From the NCBI GenBank assembly GCA_043778375.1, contig JAYWGH010000041.1, positions 1 through 23,748 of the forward strand: a stretch of 23,748 nt of DNA, given 5' to 3'. Source of the stretch: CAIVSN01 sp043778375. GTDB lineage: Bacteria > Patescibacteriota > Gracilibacteria > BD1-5 > UBA2023. Positions 1-9,482 of this stretch are shown in pieces. Made by a program: the position numbers and the translations under genes. Below the pieces are notes generated by a model that saw only the letters and a list, made by a program, of their open reading frames with translations, had not been told where the DNA came from and made no database searches. How positions within the stretch are numbered: position 1 is the stretch's first letter; every line of letters begins with the position of its first letter.

Positions 1-967
1 CAAGTACGATGCCAACTCGTGGGTCGAGGACTTCGCCGAGGGGTCAAATATCTGTTATATTCGATTGAGCACGAATTTGCTCTTTCCAAGTATTTCGAAC
101 ACTTTTAGATAAGTAAGATATACCTGCTTGCCTCATTTTAGGCGTATCGATACTCTCACTATACGGAGTGTAGACAACGTCTTTCCTATATTCTGGAATG
201 AGAATAAGTTGCCTCTCTTTATTTAAAATCTCTCATTTTGAAAGGGCTATTCTCTGTATATTTTTTTCTCGCACGTTCCTCAAACGCGAAATTTCAAGAG
301 CAGTAGCACGATATAATTTAGATTTCTTTAGTGTTTTAAGTTCTTCTTTTAATTTTTCAATTTTTCAAACATAGTCAGGATCGAGAGACTCAAGTCTTTT
401 TAACTCAGACTTTAACTCTGAAATTTGCTTTATGAGTGCCCGGTATTCTGGTGTTTTAGCTGCGTATTGGTAAGCGAGTATTATAGGTTTTACTCGTCAG
501 TCTTTTCCTGCATATGTAACAGTAAATTGCGTATTATATCCATTGAAGTCTCCTGCTCTCCCTACAGTAACTTCCCCTCAGTCAACAGGGAAAATAATCC
601 CACGGAGATTTTCCTGACCTCTCAGCATTACCCCTTCTGGGTGGGTCCCCATTTTTGAATGATCAAAAATGAGACTATGATATTTTCCGTTTGGAAGTTG
701 AATCAAAAGGGCACTTTTTCCAGTTTCTTTTTTAGTATTTCCACTTTCAAATCCACTTCGTATCTGAGATAAAATTTTTGGATTCTCAGCATATTGCTCC
801 CCCTTTCTTATTTCTTGTAGTAAGTTAGTATGCTGGTCATAGGATGTATCCCTAATCCCTTGTTTTTTAATTTCTTTTTTCTCAAGTAACTCACTCGCCC
901 AATTCCTTAGGCGGTCAAATTTACTTGGCGGCGGGGTTGGATACTCTTTTTCGATATATTCTCACAT
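1..967 (-). CDS. Hypothetical protein, C-terminus beyond left edge
   Basis: An open frame of 322 codons runs from ATG at 967-965 to the left edge without UAA or UAG once UGA is read as glycine. In-frame UGA codons fall at residues 2, 130, 157, 201, 245 and 308, so the standard code hides this gene. I do not recognise the family. Residues 80-170 look beta-rich, with many Gly and aromatic residues (PNGKYHSLIFDHS, GRAGDFNGYNTQFTVTY). Residues 175-225 are rich in Lys, Glu and Leu and probably form a coiled coil. There is no signal peptide or membrane segment. The second codon is UGA. The gene is visibly richer in A+T and uses fewer CTC and GAG codons than most neighbours, which could mean an accessory or acquired gene. 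It is divergent from gatB. The gene call is fairly secure and the function unknown. Confidence 0.75.
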
Positions 968-973
968 AGCAAT

Positions 974-1003
974 ATCGTAGCATAGACCTCGTGCTCTGCG
1001 CAA
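974..1003 (-). promoter_or_regulatory. Putative promoter for the 1-967 gene
   Basis: On the minus strand TTGCGC (1003-998) and TACGAT (979-974) are separated by 18 bases. The -10-like box ends six bases before the ATG at 967, so the mRNA would be leaderless or nearly so. Match by eye to sigma-70 consensus only. Confidence 0.4.
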
Positions 1004-1028
1004 ATATATGAGATTTTTTACGGTCAAT

Positions 1029-1056
1029 TTGCAGGACTTCGATATTTTCCTATAAT
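1029..1056 (+). promoter_or_regulatory. Promoter of gatB
   Basis: TTGCAG (1029-1034), a 16-base spacer and a perfect TATAAT (1051-1056). The ATG of gatB follows at 1066, only nine bases after the -10 box, so transcription should begin within a few bases of the start codon. No ribosome binding site would fit. Best promoter match in the window. Confidence 0.65.
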
Positions 1057-1065
1057 TTGCGACTT

Positions 1066-2502
1066 ATGAGCCATCCTATATACGAAATTGTCATGGGACT
1101 TGAAACCCATGTGCGCATCAAATCCGCCACCAAGATGTTTTGCAGTTGTGCAAATGCGCTCGAGCTCGCCGATGAGCCAAATATCCGAGTTTGCCCTGTT
1201 TGCATGGGGATGCCTGGAATGCTTCCAGTACTCTCCGAGGGGGTAGTAGATCGTGCAGTACGAGCAGGATCAACTCTTGGTATGACGATCAATGAGCGAT
1301 CAGTTTTTGACCGGAAGAGTTACTTTTATCCTGATCTCCCACAAGGTTTTCAGATTACTCAGCTCTACACTCCGATATGTGAACATGGGCAAGTGACAAC
1401 ACTCGTGGACGGAGTACCGCAGACTTTTCGAGTGAATAGGCTCCACATAGAGACGGACGCTGGGAAGCTCGTGCATGCAGGCTCCAAGACGCTTTGTGAC
1501 TATAACCGTGCTGGGTCACCACTCATGGAGATAGTCACTGAGCCAGACTTCAGATCCAAGCCTGAGGTTATTGCCTACCTCGAGGAACTCCAAAAACTCA
1601 TGCGTTGGTGTGACGCTTCTGATGCTGATATGGATAAGGGCCAACTTCGGTGCGATGTGAATATCTCAATTCGTCCGATCGGAGCCACTGAGCTACGAAA
1701 CCGTGTTGAGCTCAAAAATATTAACTCGTTTTCAGCTATAGGACGAGCGATCGACCATGAGTTTGTGAGACAAGTCGAGATATATGACGTGGGTGGACAT
1801 GTTACACAAGAAACTCGAGGATGGAGCGATGAGCATGGCGAGTCACACTCTCAGCGATCAAAGGAAGATGCTATGGACTATCGGTACTTTCCTGAGCCGG
1901 ATCTTCCACCCCTCATACTCACTCCTGAATATATCGCTGCTCGTCAAGTGAGTGAGGTGCCAATGGATCGTCGTATGAGGTATACAAGCGAGTATGGACT
2001 TGGGGCTGATGACGCTCGAATCCTCTCGCAGGATCGTGCTCTCTCGGATTATTTTGAGTATATCGTAACTGCGACCAACGATCCTAAACGAGCATGCTCG
2101 TACATTACGACTATACTTTTTGGACTTTTTATCGAGCGGGAACTCCCCATTGATCTCGCGAGTCTCAAGTTTGCACCGACTGAGCTCGTGGCAGTGATCA
2201 AGCTGGTAGGATCTGACTCACTCTCAAGTACAGGAGCAAAAGAAGTACTCGCAGAGCTTTTTGAGCAGGGAGGATCTGCTGATGAGATAATTGCTCGCAA
2301 GTGACTCCTCCAGGTCAATGATACAGCACTTCTCGAATCTATAGTCGAGCAGGTACTCGCAGCTTCAGTCGATCAAGTCGCGGCGTATCAGGCAGGAAAA
2401 GTAGGACTCTTTGGATACTTTGTCGGTCAGTGCATGAAGCTTTCAGGAGGGAAGGGGAATCCAAAGATTTTTACAGAGCTTGTGAAGGTGAGGGTGGGGT
2501 AG
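1066..2502 (+). CDS. gatB: Aspartyl/glutamyl-tRNA amidotransferase subunit B
   Basis: GatB works with GatA and GatC to convert Glu-tRNA(Gln) (and Asp-tRNA(Asn)) to the amidated form in the cytoplasm, replacing a glutaminyl-tRNA synthetase. The 478 residues match the usual length. The N-terminal cradle domain has the zinc cysteines 26, 28, 43 and 46 (FCSC, CPVC) and the DYNRAGSPLMEIVTEPD signature. The C-terminal tRNA-binding YqeY-like domain ends in GYFVGQCMKLSGGKGNP. An in-frame UGA at 2302-2304 (residue 413) separates the two parts. It sits on the conserved glycine of the family's EKGLxQ motif (here ARK-UGA-LLQ), and homology continues to UAG at 2500-2502. I chose ATG 1066 over TTG 1057 because 1057 abuts the -10 box and the family starts here. 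gatA and gatC are not in the window. Confidence 0.96.
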
Positions 2503-2513
2503 GAGTTTAGTGC

Positions 2514-2545
2514 TTGCAAATATACAACAACTGAGTAAAGATAAT
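2514..2545 (+). promoter_or_regulatory. Weak putative promoter for the 2550 gene
   Basis: TTGCAA (2514-2519) is followed by GATAAT (2540-2545), just upstream of ATG 2550. The 20-base spacer is long, so the pairing is doubtful. TAAAGA at 2536-2541 would give a 16-base spacer. The site lies in the 47-base gap after gatB, where I see no terminator, so read-through from gatB is also possible. Confidence 0.25.
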
Positions 2546-2549
2546 ATCT

Positions 2550-4139
2550 ATGCCCGGTATTTTCGACGCTCAAAAACTGTCTGTTCTCCACGATGTTCCT
2601 CTTCAAGGTGCATTCGTTAGCCCTACTGCTATTGAGACAGTTCAGTATCAGATCGCCAGGAGGGCTGATATGTATTTGCCGGTAGGAGTGCCCGAGCTCG
2701 TATCCCTAAAAGCGCTTAATTATCAAACTCGAGTGCAAGAAGTACTCGGATACACGGGTCTCTCAACTTGGCTCATGCGGGCATTTTCCCCAGTTGAGTG
2801 CTATCATAGTCCCAAAGGCATATCTCCTCAAGACACATCTGCTATTATTCCCCTTCTTGTCATTGATCCAAGTCTTATAACGGATAGTCTCGCGATACTG
2901 CTCAGTCAAAAAAGTGATGAAAATATTGACCGGGCAGCGTTGAGATTTAAAAAACTCAATGAGTCTGAGCGAACGACTCTCAAAATAGAGCTCATTCCTG
3001 CCCTTCGGGAGCTTCTCATGTATCTTGTACCGATCGATGGAGAGTGAGCCCACAATGGACGTATTTCCTATATATGACCAGGACATAGACTCACGGGTAT
3101 GATCATGATATTTCAGGATAAACGAATAAAGTTCCAGCTTGATTGAATTCTGGATTTCTCAAGTCATGGTACTCTACCAAAGACTAAGTGAGTTCTCACA
3201 GACGTGCGAGTAACTCCACTGATATTTGGCGATGCCCTGAGTGCCGTACGCTCTGGTGAGCATGCAAAATCAAGCATAGGAGAAACTTTTCATTTTATAG
3301 AGAAACTTCGGGAGCAGATTACTATCGCTTGTTTGGAGTGGGGGACTATGAAGAAGGACGAGCAAAAGACATTATTTAGATCAATTGAGAGTCAGGTACT
3401 CGCACGAAAGGATCTCTACTTTACGAGCATAAGACATAGATTGGCAGCAACCAAAAATCAATCTCCGAACTCAGAGGCCCAACTCGCTATATTGCATGGT
3501 CTCGACTGAATTTTGAAACAATCAGTCATACAACTCATGGGGAAGTGACGGTATCTCTGAGCACGCTCTGCTCGACTGAGATATGATATTGAGCGCCAGT
3601 CAAGCATACTGTTTGAACTCATAGAGCGACAGCTTAGTATATATGCAAGAGTAGGCATTACTCTGAATTCTCTTGAGCCAAAATACTTACAGCAAAAGCA
3701 AGTGCATGATCTTCTTGGGGACACTAAAATGGCTTGCCAGACTCTTTGGTGTTGAATTAGAGACCTCCTCGAGTCTCCATATATCCACCGTATCCGAGGT
3801 CTCAGGCCTTTTGTAGACGATGTAACTCAGCTCGAAATATCATATCAAAAAGGGGTACAATCCCCAAAAGCCGTAGACTACATACGAGAACTTCTCAAAT
3901 CTCTGCTCCTCCTTAAAGGACTCGCATATCGTATGGCAGACATGCGAGCAGAAGACTTTGCCCGCTCGGGCTCAGCAGACTCTCAAAAGAGAGCGGAAAT
4001 ATTGAGAGAGCTCGAAAAGGTTGCAAGTATGCTGGAGAATAAAGTATTTCTCCCGCAGGTAACTATCACCGGAAAAACAGCAGAGGAGTTTGAGAGCATG
4101 CTTGTACAGACTCACAATCACATAGCCAAACTCTCCTAG
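2550..4139 (+). CDS. Hypothetical protein with eight UGA-Gly codons
   Basis: One frame of 529 codons runs from ATG 2550 to UAG 4137-4139 when UGA is glycine. The UGAs are at 3045, 3075, 3144, 3189, 3507, 3546, 3558 and 3753, so the standard code yields only fragments. I do not recognise a family. The protein looks cytosolic, with no signal peptide or long hydrophobic helix. Residues 115-165 and 255-300 look helical and charged, and residues 420-529 are Leu/Glu/Lys-rich helices. A middle segment (FQDKRIKFQLDGILDFSS then VLTDVRVTPLIFG) looks like beta strands. Codon use resembles its neighbours. The stop codon overlaps the stop of the convergent map gene in a CTAG palindrome. The gene is well supported as a reading frame, but its role is unknown. 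Confidence 0.82.
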
Positions 4140-4939
4140 AACTCCGAGTCCCAGCGCCAATTCGTGAGTACCTCATGTCCTGTATCCGTCACGAGTACTG
4201 CGTGCTCAAACTGTGCCGAGAGGGAGTGATCCTGAGTACGCACCGTCCAGCCATCTCTTGGATCGAGAGAGGTCTTGTAACCGCCCGCATTGATCATGGG
4301 CTCGATCGTAAATATCATCCCCGGGAGCATCGTTTCTCAGGATCCTCGTGGAGCCTTGTGCCAGACGACCGGCTCTTCATGAAACTGTACCCCTACCCCA
4401 TGTCCCGTATACTCCCGAACGACCGAGTATTTACGTGACTCCGCATACTGAGAGATCGCATAGCCGATATCTCCGATCTTGCCTCCTGGACGCACCTGCG
4501 CTACTCCGAGATCGAGACACTTTTTGGTTACTCGGATGAGATCTCGAGCTGCCGCAGACACTTTTCCCACCGTGTACATCCGTGAGCAATCCCCAATATA
4601 TCCACCAAGGATTGTAGAAGCGTCAAAGTTGAGAATATCACCGTCCTTAAGAATCTCAGTTTTACTCGGGACTCCGTGACAGATTACATCATTTACAGAG
4701 ATGCAGGCATACCGAGTATACCCTCACTTCCCCCATTTATTATTTCCGAGATAGTCGATACACGCAGACTTTCCGCCGAGACCTACCACATAAGCATTCG
4801 CTATATGGTCGAGCTCCTCAGTCGATATGCCAGGTACGATATAAGGCTCGATATAGTCGAGAATACTCGCATTGAGAGCAGACGCCGCTCGTATATGCGC
4901 TATCTCATCGGGAGTTTTAATAATTACTTTTTTATTCAT
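4136..4939 (-). CDS. map: Methionine aminopeptidase, type I
   Basis: The enzyme removes the initiator methionine from nascent proteins using two metal ions. The 267 residues match the type I family. Visible key residues are His88 (ICHGVP), metal ligands Asp106 (NFDAS), Asp117 (GDCSR), His180 (GHGVG), Glu213 (TIEPM) and Glu245 (FEHAVLVT). Two UGA codons (4724-4726, Gly72; 4337-4339, Gly201) split it into three pieces under the standard code. ATG 4939 overlaps the ybeY stop (ATGAATAA), so it is translationally coupled as third gene of the DUF4012-ybeY-map operon. It ends in UAG at 4138-4136, sharing a CTAG with the convergent 2550-4139 gene. No N-terminal zinc-finger extension is present. Confidence 0.96.
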
Positions 4940-5405
4940 GTGTTATGGGTGTTTCGCGCTCGAGGAGGTGATAGTGTTTTTGAAGTATAGAAATGACTCG
5001 GTACTCATGTGTGTACATGCTTGTGTAGTCAGCATCTGTTTCGTGGTCAAACCCTAGTATATGCAAAATTCCATGGATCACGAGCCGATAAAACTCTTCT
5101 TGGATAGTGTATCATCGCTCTAGAGCTTGTGACTCGAGGAGAGTAGGGGAGAGCACTATCTCACCAACTGTCGTATCACGAGGGATCGTGTAGTCAACCT
5201 CATATCCAAAAGAGAGTACATCAGTGGTTGAGTCCATACCACGATATAACCTATTAAGCTCTCGCATGGTAGGATCATCGAGAATAGCCACCTGAATAAC
5301 TCCAAAATACTCAGGAAGCCCTCCGCTCGAGATAGTTTGTACTATGTCCGCGAGGATCATATCATCAAGTGTAAATGGAAGCGTGAGAGCAGTGATTTTG
5401 AGCAT
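4932..5405 (-). CDS. ybeY: Endoribonuclease YbeY (rRNA maturation factor)
   Basis: YbeY is a zinc-dependent endoribonuclease involved in 16S rRNA 3'-end maturation and ribosome quality control. The 157-residue product has LNRLYRGMDSTTDVLSF, GEIVLS and the zinc motif HGILHILGFDH, with ligands His111, His115 and His121. A UGA at 5112-5114 (Gly98, in ALER-G-YT) separates the N-terminal part from the catalytic histidines. Under the standard code the gene would end before its active site. The start ATG (5405-5403) shares one base with the UAA of the DUF4012 gene (TAATG). The end overlaps the map start by eight bases. Tight coupling with map fits a translation and protein-maturation operon. Confidence 0.95.
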
Positions 5406-7702
5406 TATCTGAGGATTTGATACTTTTGGAGCCCGGGCTGAGGCTGGAATACGAGCTCACTCTGACAGATTGCTGGAGTAGACTCATACTCTACTCGTAC
5501 TTCGCTTTTTTGTCCGACAAGCGTGCGGATATTGGTAGTGATCATATCAAATCTGAGGTCACTCGCATCGAGTGTGAGCTTAGTCCCAATAGCTCCTGAA
5601 GAGGATACGAGAGTACTATTCTTTGGGATGAGAAGTCTCAGATACTGGCGATTTTCTCCGTTTCCTTGGACTTCTATCTCTTTCTTACGGTTGTCGAGCG
5701 CGAGACCATACTGATTGAAAAGTGACTCAATACCCGCCACATCAGTCGGAGTCATGAGGTGTCGAGAGGTAATATTTACAGTATTGAGTACCTTACATCC
5801 CGAGAGTAGAGAGGACTTGAGCATAAAATCTCGCTCTACATAGCGATCTGATTTATTCCCCGAGAGTGACGTAAACACAGGAGCCACAAAATTTGTACCA
5901 CTCTCCCATATGTGTGGAGATTTACTCAGGCTCTTCCAGTAACTCTCGAGAGATGAGTCACGAAAAGTAAGGAGTATTTCCCCAGCGATAGTATCCTGCT
6001 CGAGGATATTGAGGTAGGTCCCAAATGCTCCTTGCTCAACGAGTTCTTTCTCAAAAGACTCAACCGTTTTAAACAGTATATCTTTCGCACTGCCCACTCG
6101 GGCAAACTCCCCCTCGACGAGGACAGAGAGGAGGAGTGTGAAGTTTTCAGCACTCACCGGCTCGCGAATACCATCCACTCGTATAGGTCAGGTAATGGCG
6201 AGGAGCTTTTGGATCGTTCACTGGTTGATAGCGATCGCCCCATCGAGTGTCCCACCGCCTGCCTTCTCAAACATACCCGCTATCGTCTCAAATGACTTTG
6301 CAAAGTCAGGATCGTAGTTGGCATCGCGTATCCCGTACGCACTCGTCACTTGATCAATACCTGCTGGAGGGGTGCTACTGTAGGGGAAAAGATGCCAATC
6401 ATAAAAGTAGATATCACGCTTCTCATACTTCATGAGTCGCCCCTTGTAGAGGGTTACCTCGACTGCACTCCCTGGGAATCCACCATTCGCTCGCAGCTCA
6501 TCTCGATTTTGATTGAGAACGAGGTAGTGCATAGGTTTTTTGTGCCCGAGAATCTGGAGGAGCTCATCCCTATTGCGATCAAAGGCTCCAAGCGCGAGTC
6601 CAGTCGTACGCAAGAGTCAGCGGAGCTTCTCAAGGGTGATATCATGCTCAGTACTCCCGGTCGTTGTGATACTCGAGAAGTGATACTCTATCTCTGACAC
6701 AAGCTCAGTGATACGCGCCATATCACTCGTATGCCCAGCAATAATATCAGTAATGCCCACACTCGAGTCGGTAAAAAGTTGCGTATCAAAAAATGTCAGA
6801 GCTCATCCACTTGCCGTAGTTGTAACTCCCTCGGCGAGGATATTTCGGAGGGTGCTTACTCGTGACATGAGCTCGGTACTCCCAAGACCTGCGTCGATAA
6901 CGTGTTTAGCATTCTCTACTTTTGAAGAATCAGGAAGAATACTCGATATGATACTCGCGGGGAGAAAGGCTACTTGTGCTCGACGAAAGTATCCTCTTGC
7001 TTCTTCGCTTGTTGACTCAACAAGAGTAGCTGTATCCTGAATTCGTAGAGTTGCAAGAGTATCATACCCCTGTATAACCTGATCTCGTGCATAGAGAGCG
7101 AGTCCCAGAGTAGTGAGGATCAAAATAACGGTTGTTCCCATCCCAAGTCCAATAGCGATAAAGAGTCCTTTTTTATGACGACTGTACCAACGAATAATTG
7201 ACTCCCGAGGAGTGAGCTCAAGGATAAAAATATCAGGGAACTGTTTGCTCGAGCCCAGAGGCGTAAGCTCACGCACATCAATATCCTCGATTTGTACCTG
7301 AACTGGTGCCTCAGCTACCGAGATGCTCCGCATCTTTGGAGTGAGGGGAGTACGAGAAAACACTTCTTTGATGAGCGAGGGTGCGCGGGGTTTATACACA
7401 TCTTCTACGAGATGATCCGGCTTTGATATCTGGAGATGGAGTCAGTGCCCGAGATTGTGCGTGCCTGGTGAGCCCTCCCGTACTGGATATATATCCTGAA
7501 ATACCCTCTCTGGGTGATGATTGATCACAATAGGATCGCCTCACTGGTAGAATTCTGCGAGACTGAGAGTCTGATCTCTAGCTGATGGCGTAAGGTCTGT
7601 GAGAATCCCCGCTGGCTCTTCGAATTCAGTATCCATATCAAAATCCGACTGATCCAGAGAATCAGAGTGATGAGACGAATGCTTGGGTACTTTTTCTTCC
7701 AT
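5405..7702 (-). CDS. DUF4012-domain membrane protein
   Basis: This 765-residue protein appears only when six UGA codons are read as Gly (7541-7543, 7442-7444, 6803-6805, 6617-6619, 6218-6220, 6188-6190). The first 170 residues are polar and probably cytoplasmic, starting with a His/Ser/Asp-rich stretch. A single transmembrane helix lies at about 179-205 (IAIGLGMGTTVILILTTLGL), followed by a large, presumably extracytoplasmic, region. From about residue 393 it shows the DUF4012 signature (YLVLNQNRDELRANGGFPGS) and GAIAINQ-G-TIQKLLAITGPI. DUF4012 proteins are found in Actinobacteria and candidate phyla and have no settled function; a role at the cell envelope is only a guess. ATG 7702 is preceded in frame by UAA and no other good start. 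It is first gene of the operon with ybeY and map. Confidence 0.88.
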
Positions 7703-7716
7703 GAGGACAAGATATG

Positions 7717-7745
7717 AGTATACTCAGGGGAGTTATTTTCCACAA
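7717..7745 (-). promoter_or_regulatory. Promoter of the DUF4012-ybeY-map operon
   Basis: On the minus strand TTGTGG (7745-7740), a 17-base spacer and TATACT (7722-7717), with the ATG at 7702. The -10 box lies inside the perfect palindrome GAGTATACTC (7716-7725). The same palindrome presents TATACT on the plus strand toward the DUF2130 gene at 7751, but without a clear -35 box there. Confidence 0.5.
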
Positions 7746-7750
7746 CACAA

Positions 7751-8965
7751 ATGGACACGCATTTTGTTTGCCCGCATTGCGCAAAACCTATTGATCTCGG
7801 CGAAGTACAGGAGCACCAGCTCGCTAGTACTCGAGAGGCTCTTGAGCGCGATCTCAAGGCGGCGTATGAGCAAAAAACTCTCGCGCTCAGCGAGTCCGCA
7901 AAACTCGAGGCAATAGCTCGTGAGGCTCAGATCAAGCGTGAAATGTGGGACAAGGCACAAGAAGCTGCTGCTAAACTCAATCAAGAGAAGCTCCTCGAGC
8001 TCGAGTCCCTTAAAACTCAGGATGCTCAGGCTCGTGAGCAAAATCTCGCCCTCATGCGCGAAAAACAAGAGCTCCTCGCGGTACAAAAGAACATGGATCT
8101 CGAGTACGAGAAAAAAGCCTTTGAACTCCGGAAAACGCTCGAGGAGTCCCTAGGTAAAGAGGCGTCCAAGCGAGCGCTCTTTGAGACGGAGAAAACTCGC
8201 CTCGAGTTTGAGAAGCGCGAGCAGGAGATGGCAAAAAAGATGGATCAAATGCAGCGCTCTATCGAAGAGGCAAACCGCCGAGCAAATCAGGGCTCTATGC
8301 AAGTACAGGGCGACGCGCGTGAGGCGAGTCTCAAGGCTGATCTCACGGAGGCTTTCCCACTCGACCGTATCGAGGATGTCCCGACAGGAGTAAAAGGGGC
8401 TGACATCGTCCAATGAGTTATTGGTCGTACAGGCACTGAAGTGGGAGTGATCGCCTGGGAGGCAAAAATGACAAAAGACTGGAGTGACTCTTGGACACAA
8501 AAGCTCAAAGAAGATCGACTCAGAGTCGGGGCAAATCTCTCAGTGATCGTAACCGCTGCACTCCCAAAAGGGATTTCACACTTTGGAGTATACCAGGGAG
8601 TTTGGGTAACCGCTTGGGCGTATGTTCGACCTCTCGCAGAGCTCTTGCGAGCTGAGCTCATAAATATCCACGCCGTGAAGGGATCCCTCGTTGCCAAAGA
8701 TGAAAAAATGGAAGTCCTTTACGGATATCTGACCTCGAGTGAATTTAGAGATAAGATCGAGAACATCGTCGAGGCTTTTGATACACTCAGAGACGAGCTC
8801 ACCAAGGAAAAGCGTGCTATGGAGACCATCTGGGCTCGCCGCGAAAAGCAACTCGATCGTATCATCGGCAATACGAGTAGACTCCATGGGGATATGCAAG
8901 GCCTCCTCGGAAAGAATGCGCAAAGTATCCCAGCACTCGAGATGCCAGAAGAAGAAAACCTCTAA
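7751..8965 (+). CDS. DUF2130 domain protein
   Basis: The 404-residue protein begins with a zinc-ribbon-like CPHC (residues 7-10). A long charged coiled coil rich in Glu, Lys, Leu and Ala follows at about 20-195, then the DUF2130 domain. That domain is recognisable by GADIVQ-G-VIGRTGTEVGVIAWE, then KDWSDSWTQKLKEDRLRVGANLSVIVT and GVWVTAWAYVRPLAE. UGA at 8414-8416 is Gly222 and would cut the protein at the start of the conserved domain. DUF2130 proteins resemble restriction-endonuclease-like folds according to the literature, but a biochemical role is not established, so I assign none. It is divergent from the DUF4012 operon and eleven bases upstream of the LemA-like gene, probably co-transcribed. 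Confidence 0.9.
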
Positions 8966-8975
8966 AATACCTACC

Positions 8976-9482
8976 ATGACCTACCTTTTCTTCGCAATCT
9001 TTGGGATACTCATCCTCCTTGCTCTCGTATGCCAAGTATACCTCATGGTACTCGCTCGATGACTCAAACGACTCGAGAACCGTATTATTGAAAGATATCA
9101 CTCTAAGATTGATAAAATCCCTGCGCTTTTGTCTGTGCTTGAGAGTCACTCAACCAAACTTACAGAATATAAGGATCTCACTGAGCTCCATCGTATCGCG
9201 ATCATTTCGAGCACCCGCAGTATTTATGATGTTCTGGAGATCAATGCGCACATCACCGACCGATTTGGGTTTTTGATGCGGCTCGCACTCGTGATTAAAT
9301 CCACCACCAAGGACGGCAACTTCATCACTATTCGTGAGAGTATTACGACTATAGAGGGTCAGATACGCGAGCTTCTCTCTCAATACAACGCACAGACACG
9401 TGAGTATAATTCGATTATAAATGCACGAGAGTACACCATATTTGGAGCCCTGTTGCCTGGTAGGAGAAAGGTGCTTGTTTAG
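8976..9482 (+). CDS. LemA-like membrane protein
   Basis: A 168-residue protein with one N-terminal transmembrane helix (residues about 3-27). The rest is helical, with the repeated Asn/Tyr/Arg pattern of LemA-family bundles near the end (LLSQYNAQTREYNSIINA), followed by a short tail ending in LLPGRRKVLV. LemA proteins are membrane-anchored four-helix bundles of unclear function. The match is by pattern only and the middle is divergent, so the family name is tentative. UGA at 9060-9062 is Gly29, just after the membrane helix; the standard code would remove the N-terminal anchor. The UAG stop (9480-9482) overlaps the UAA of convergent cysS. Confidence 0.75.

Noticed and set aside
425..658. Short plus-strand frame inside the first gene
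   Set aside because: It is a shadow of the 1-967 minus-strand gene and has no family-like features.
1050..1292. Minus-strand frame overlapping the gatB start
   Set aside because: It is antisense to the conserved GatB N-terminus and covers its promoter.
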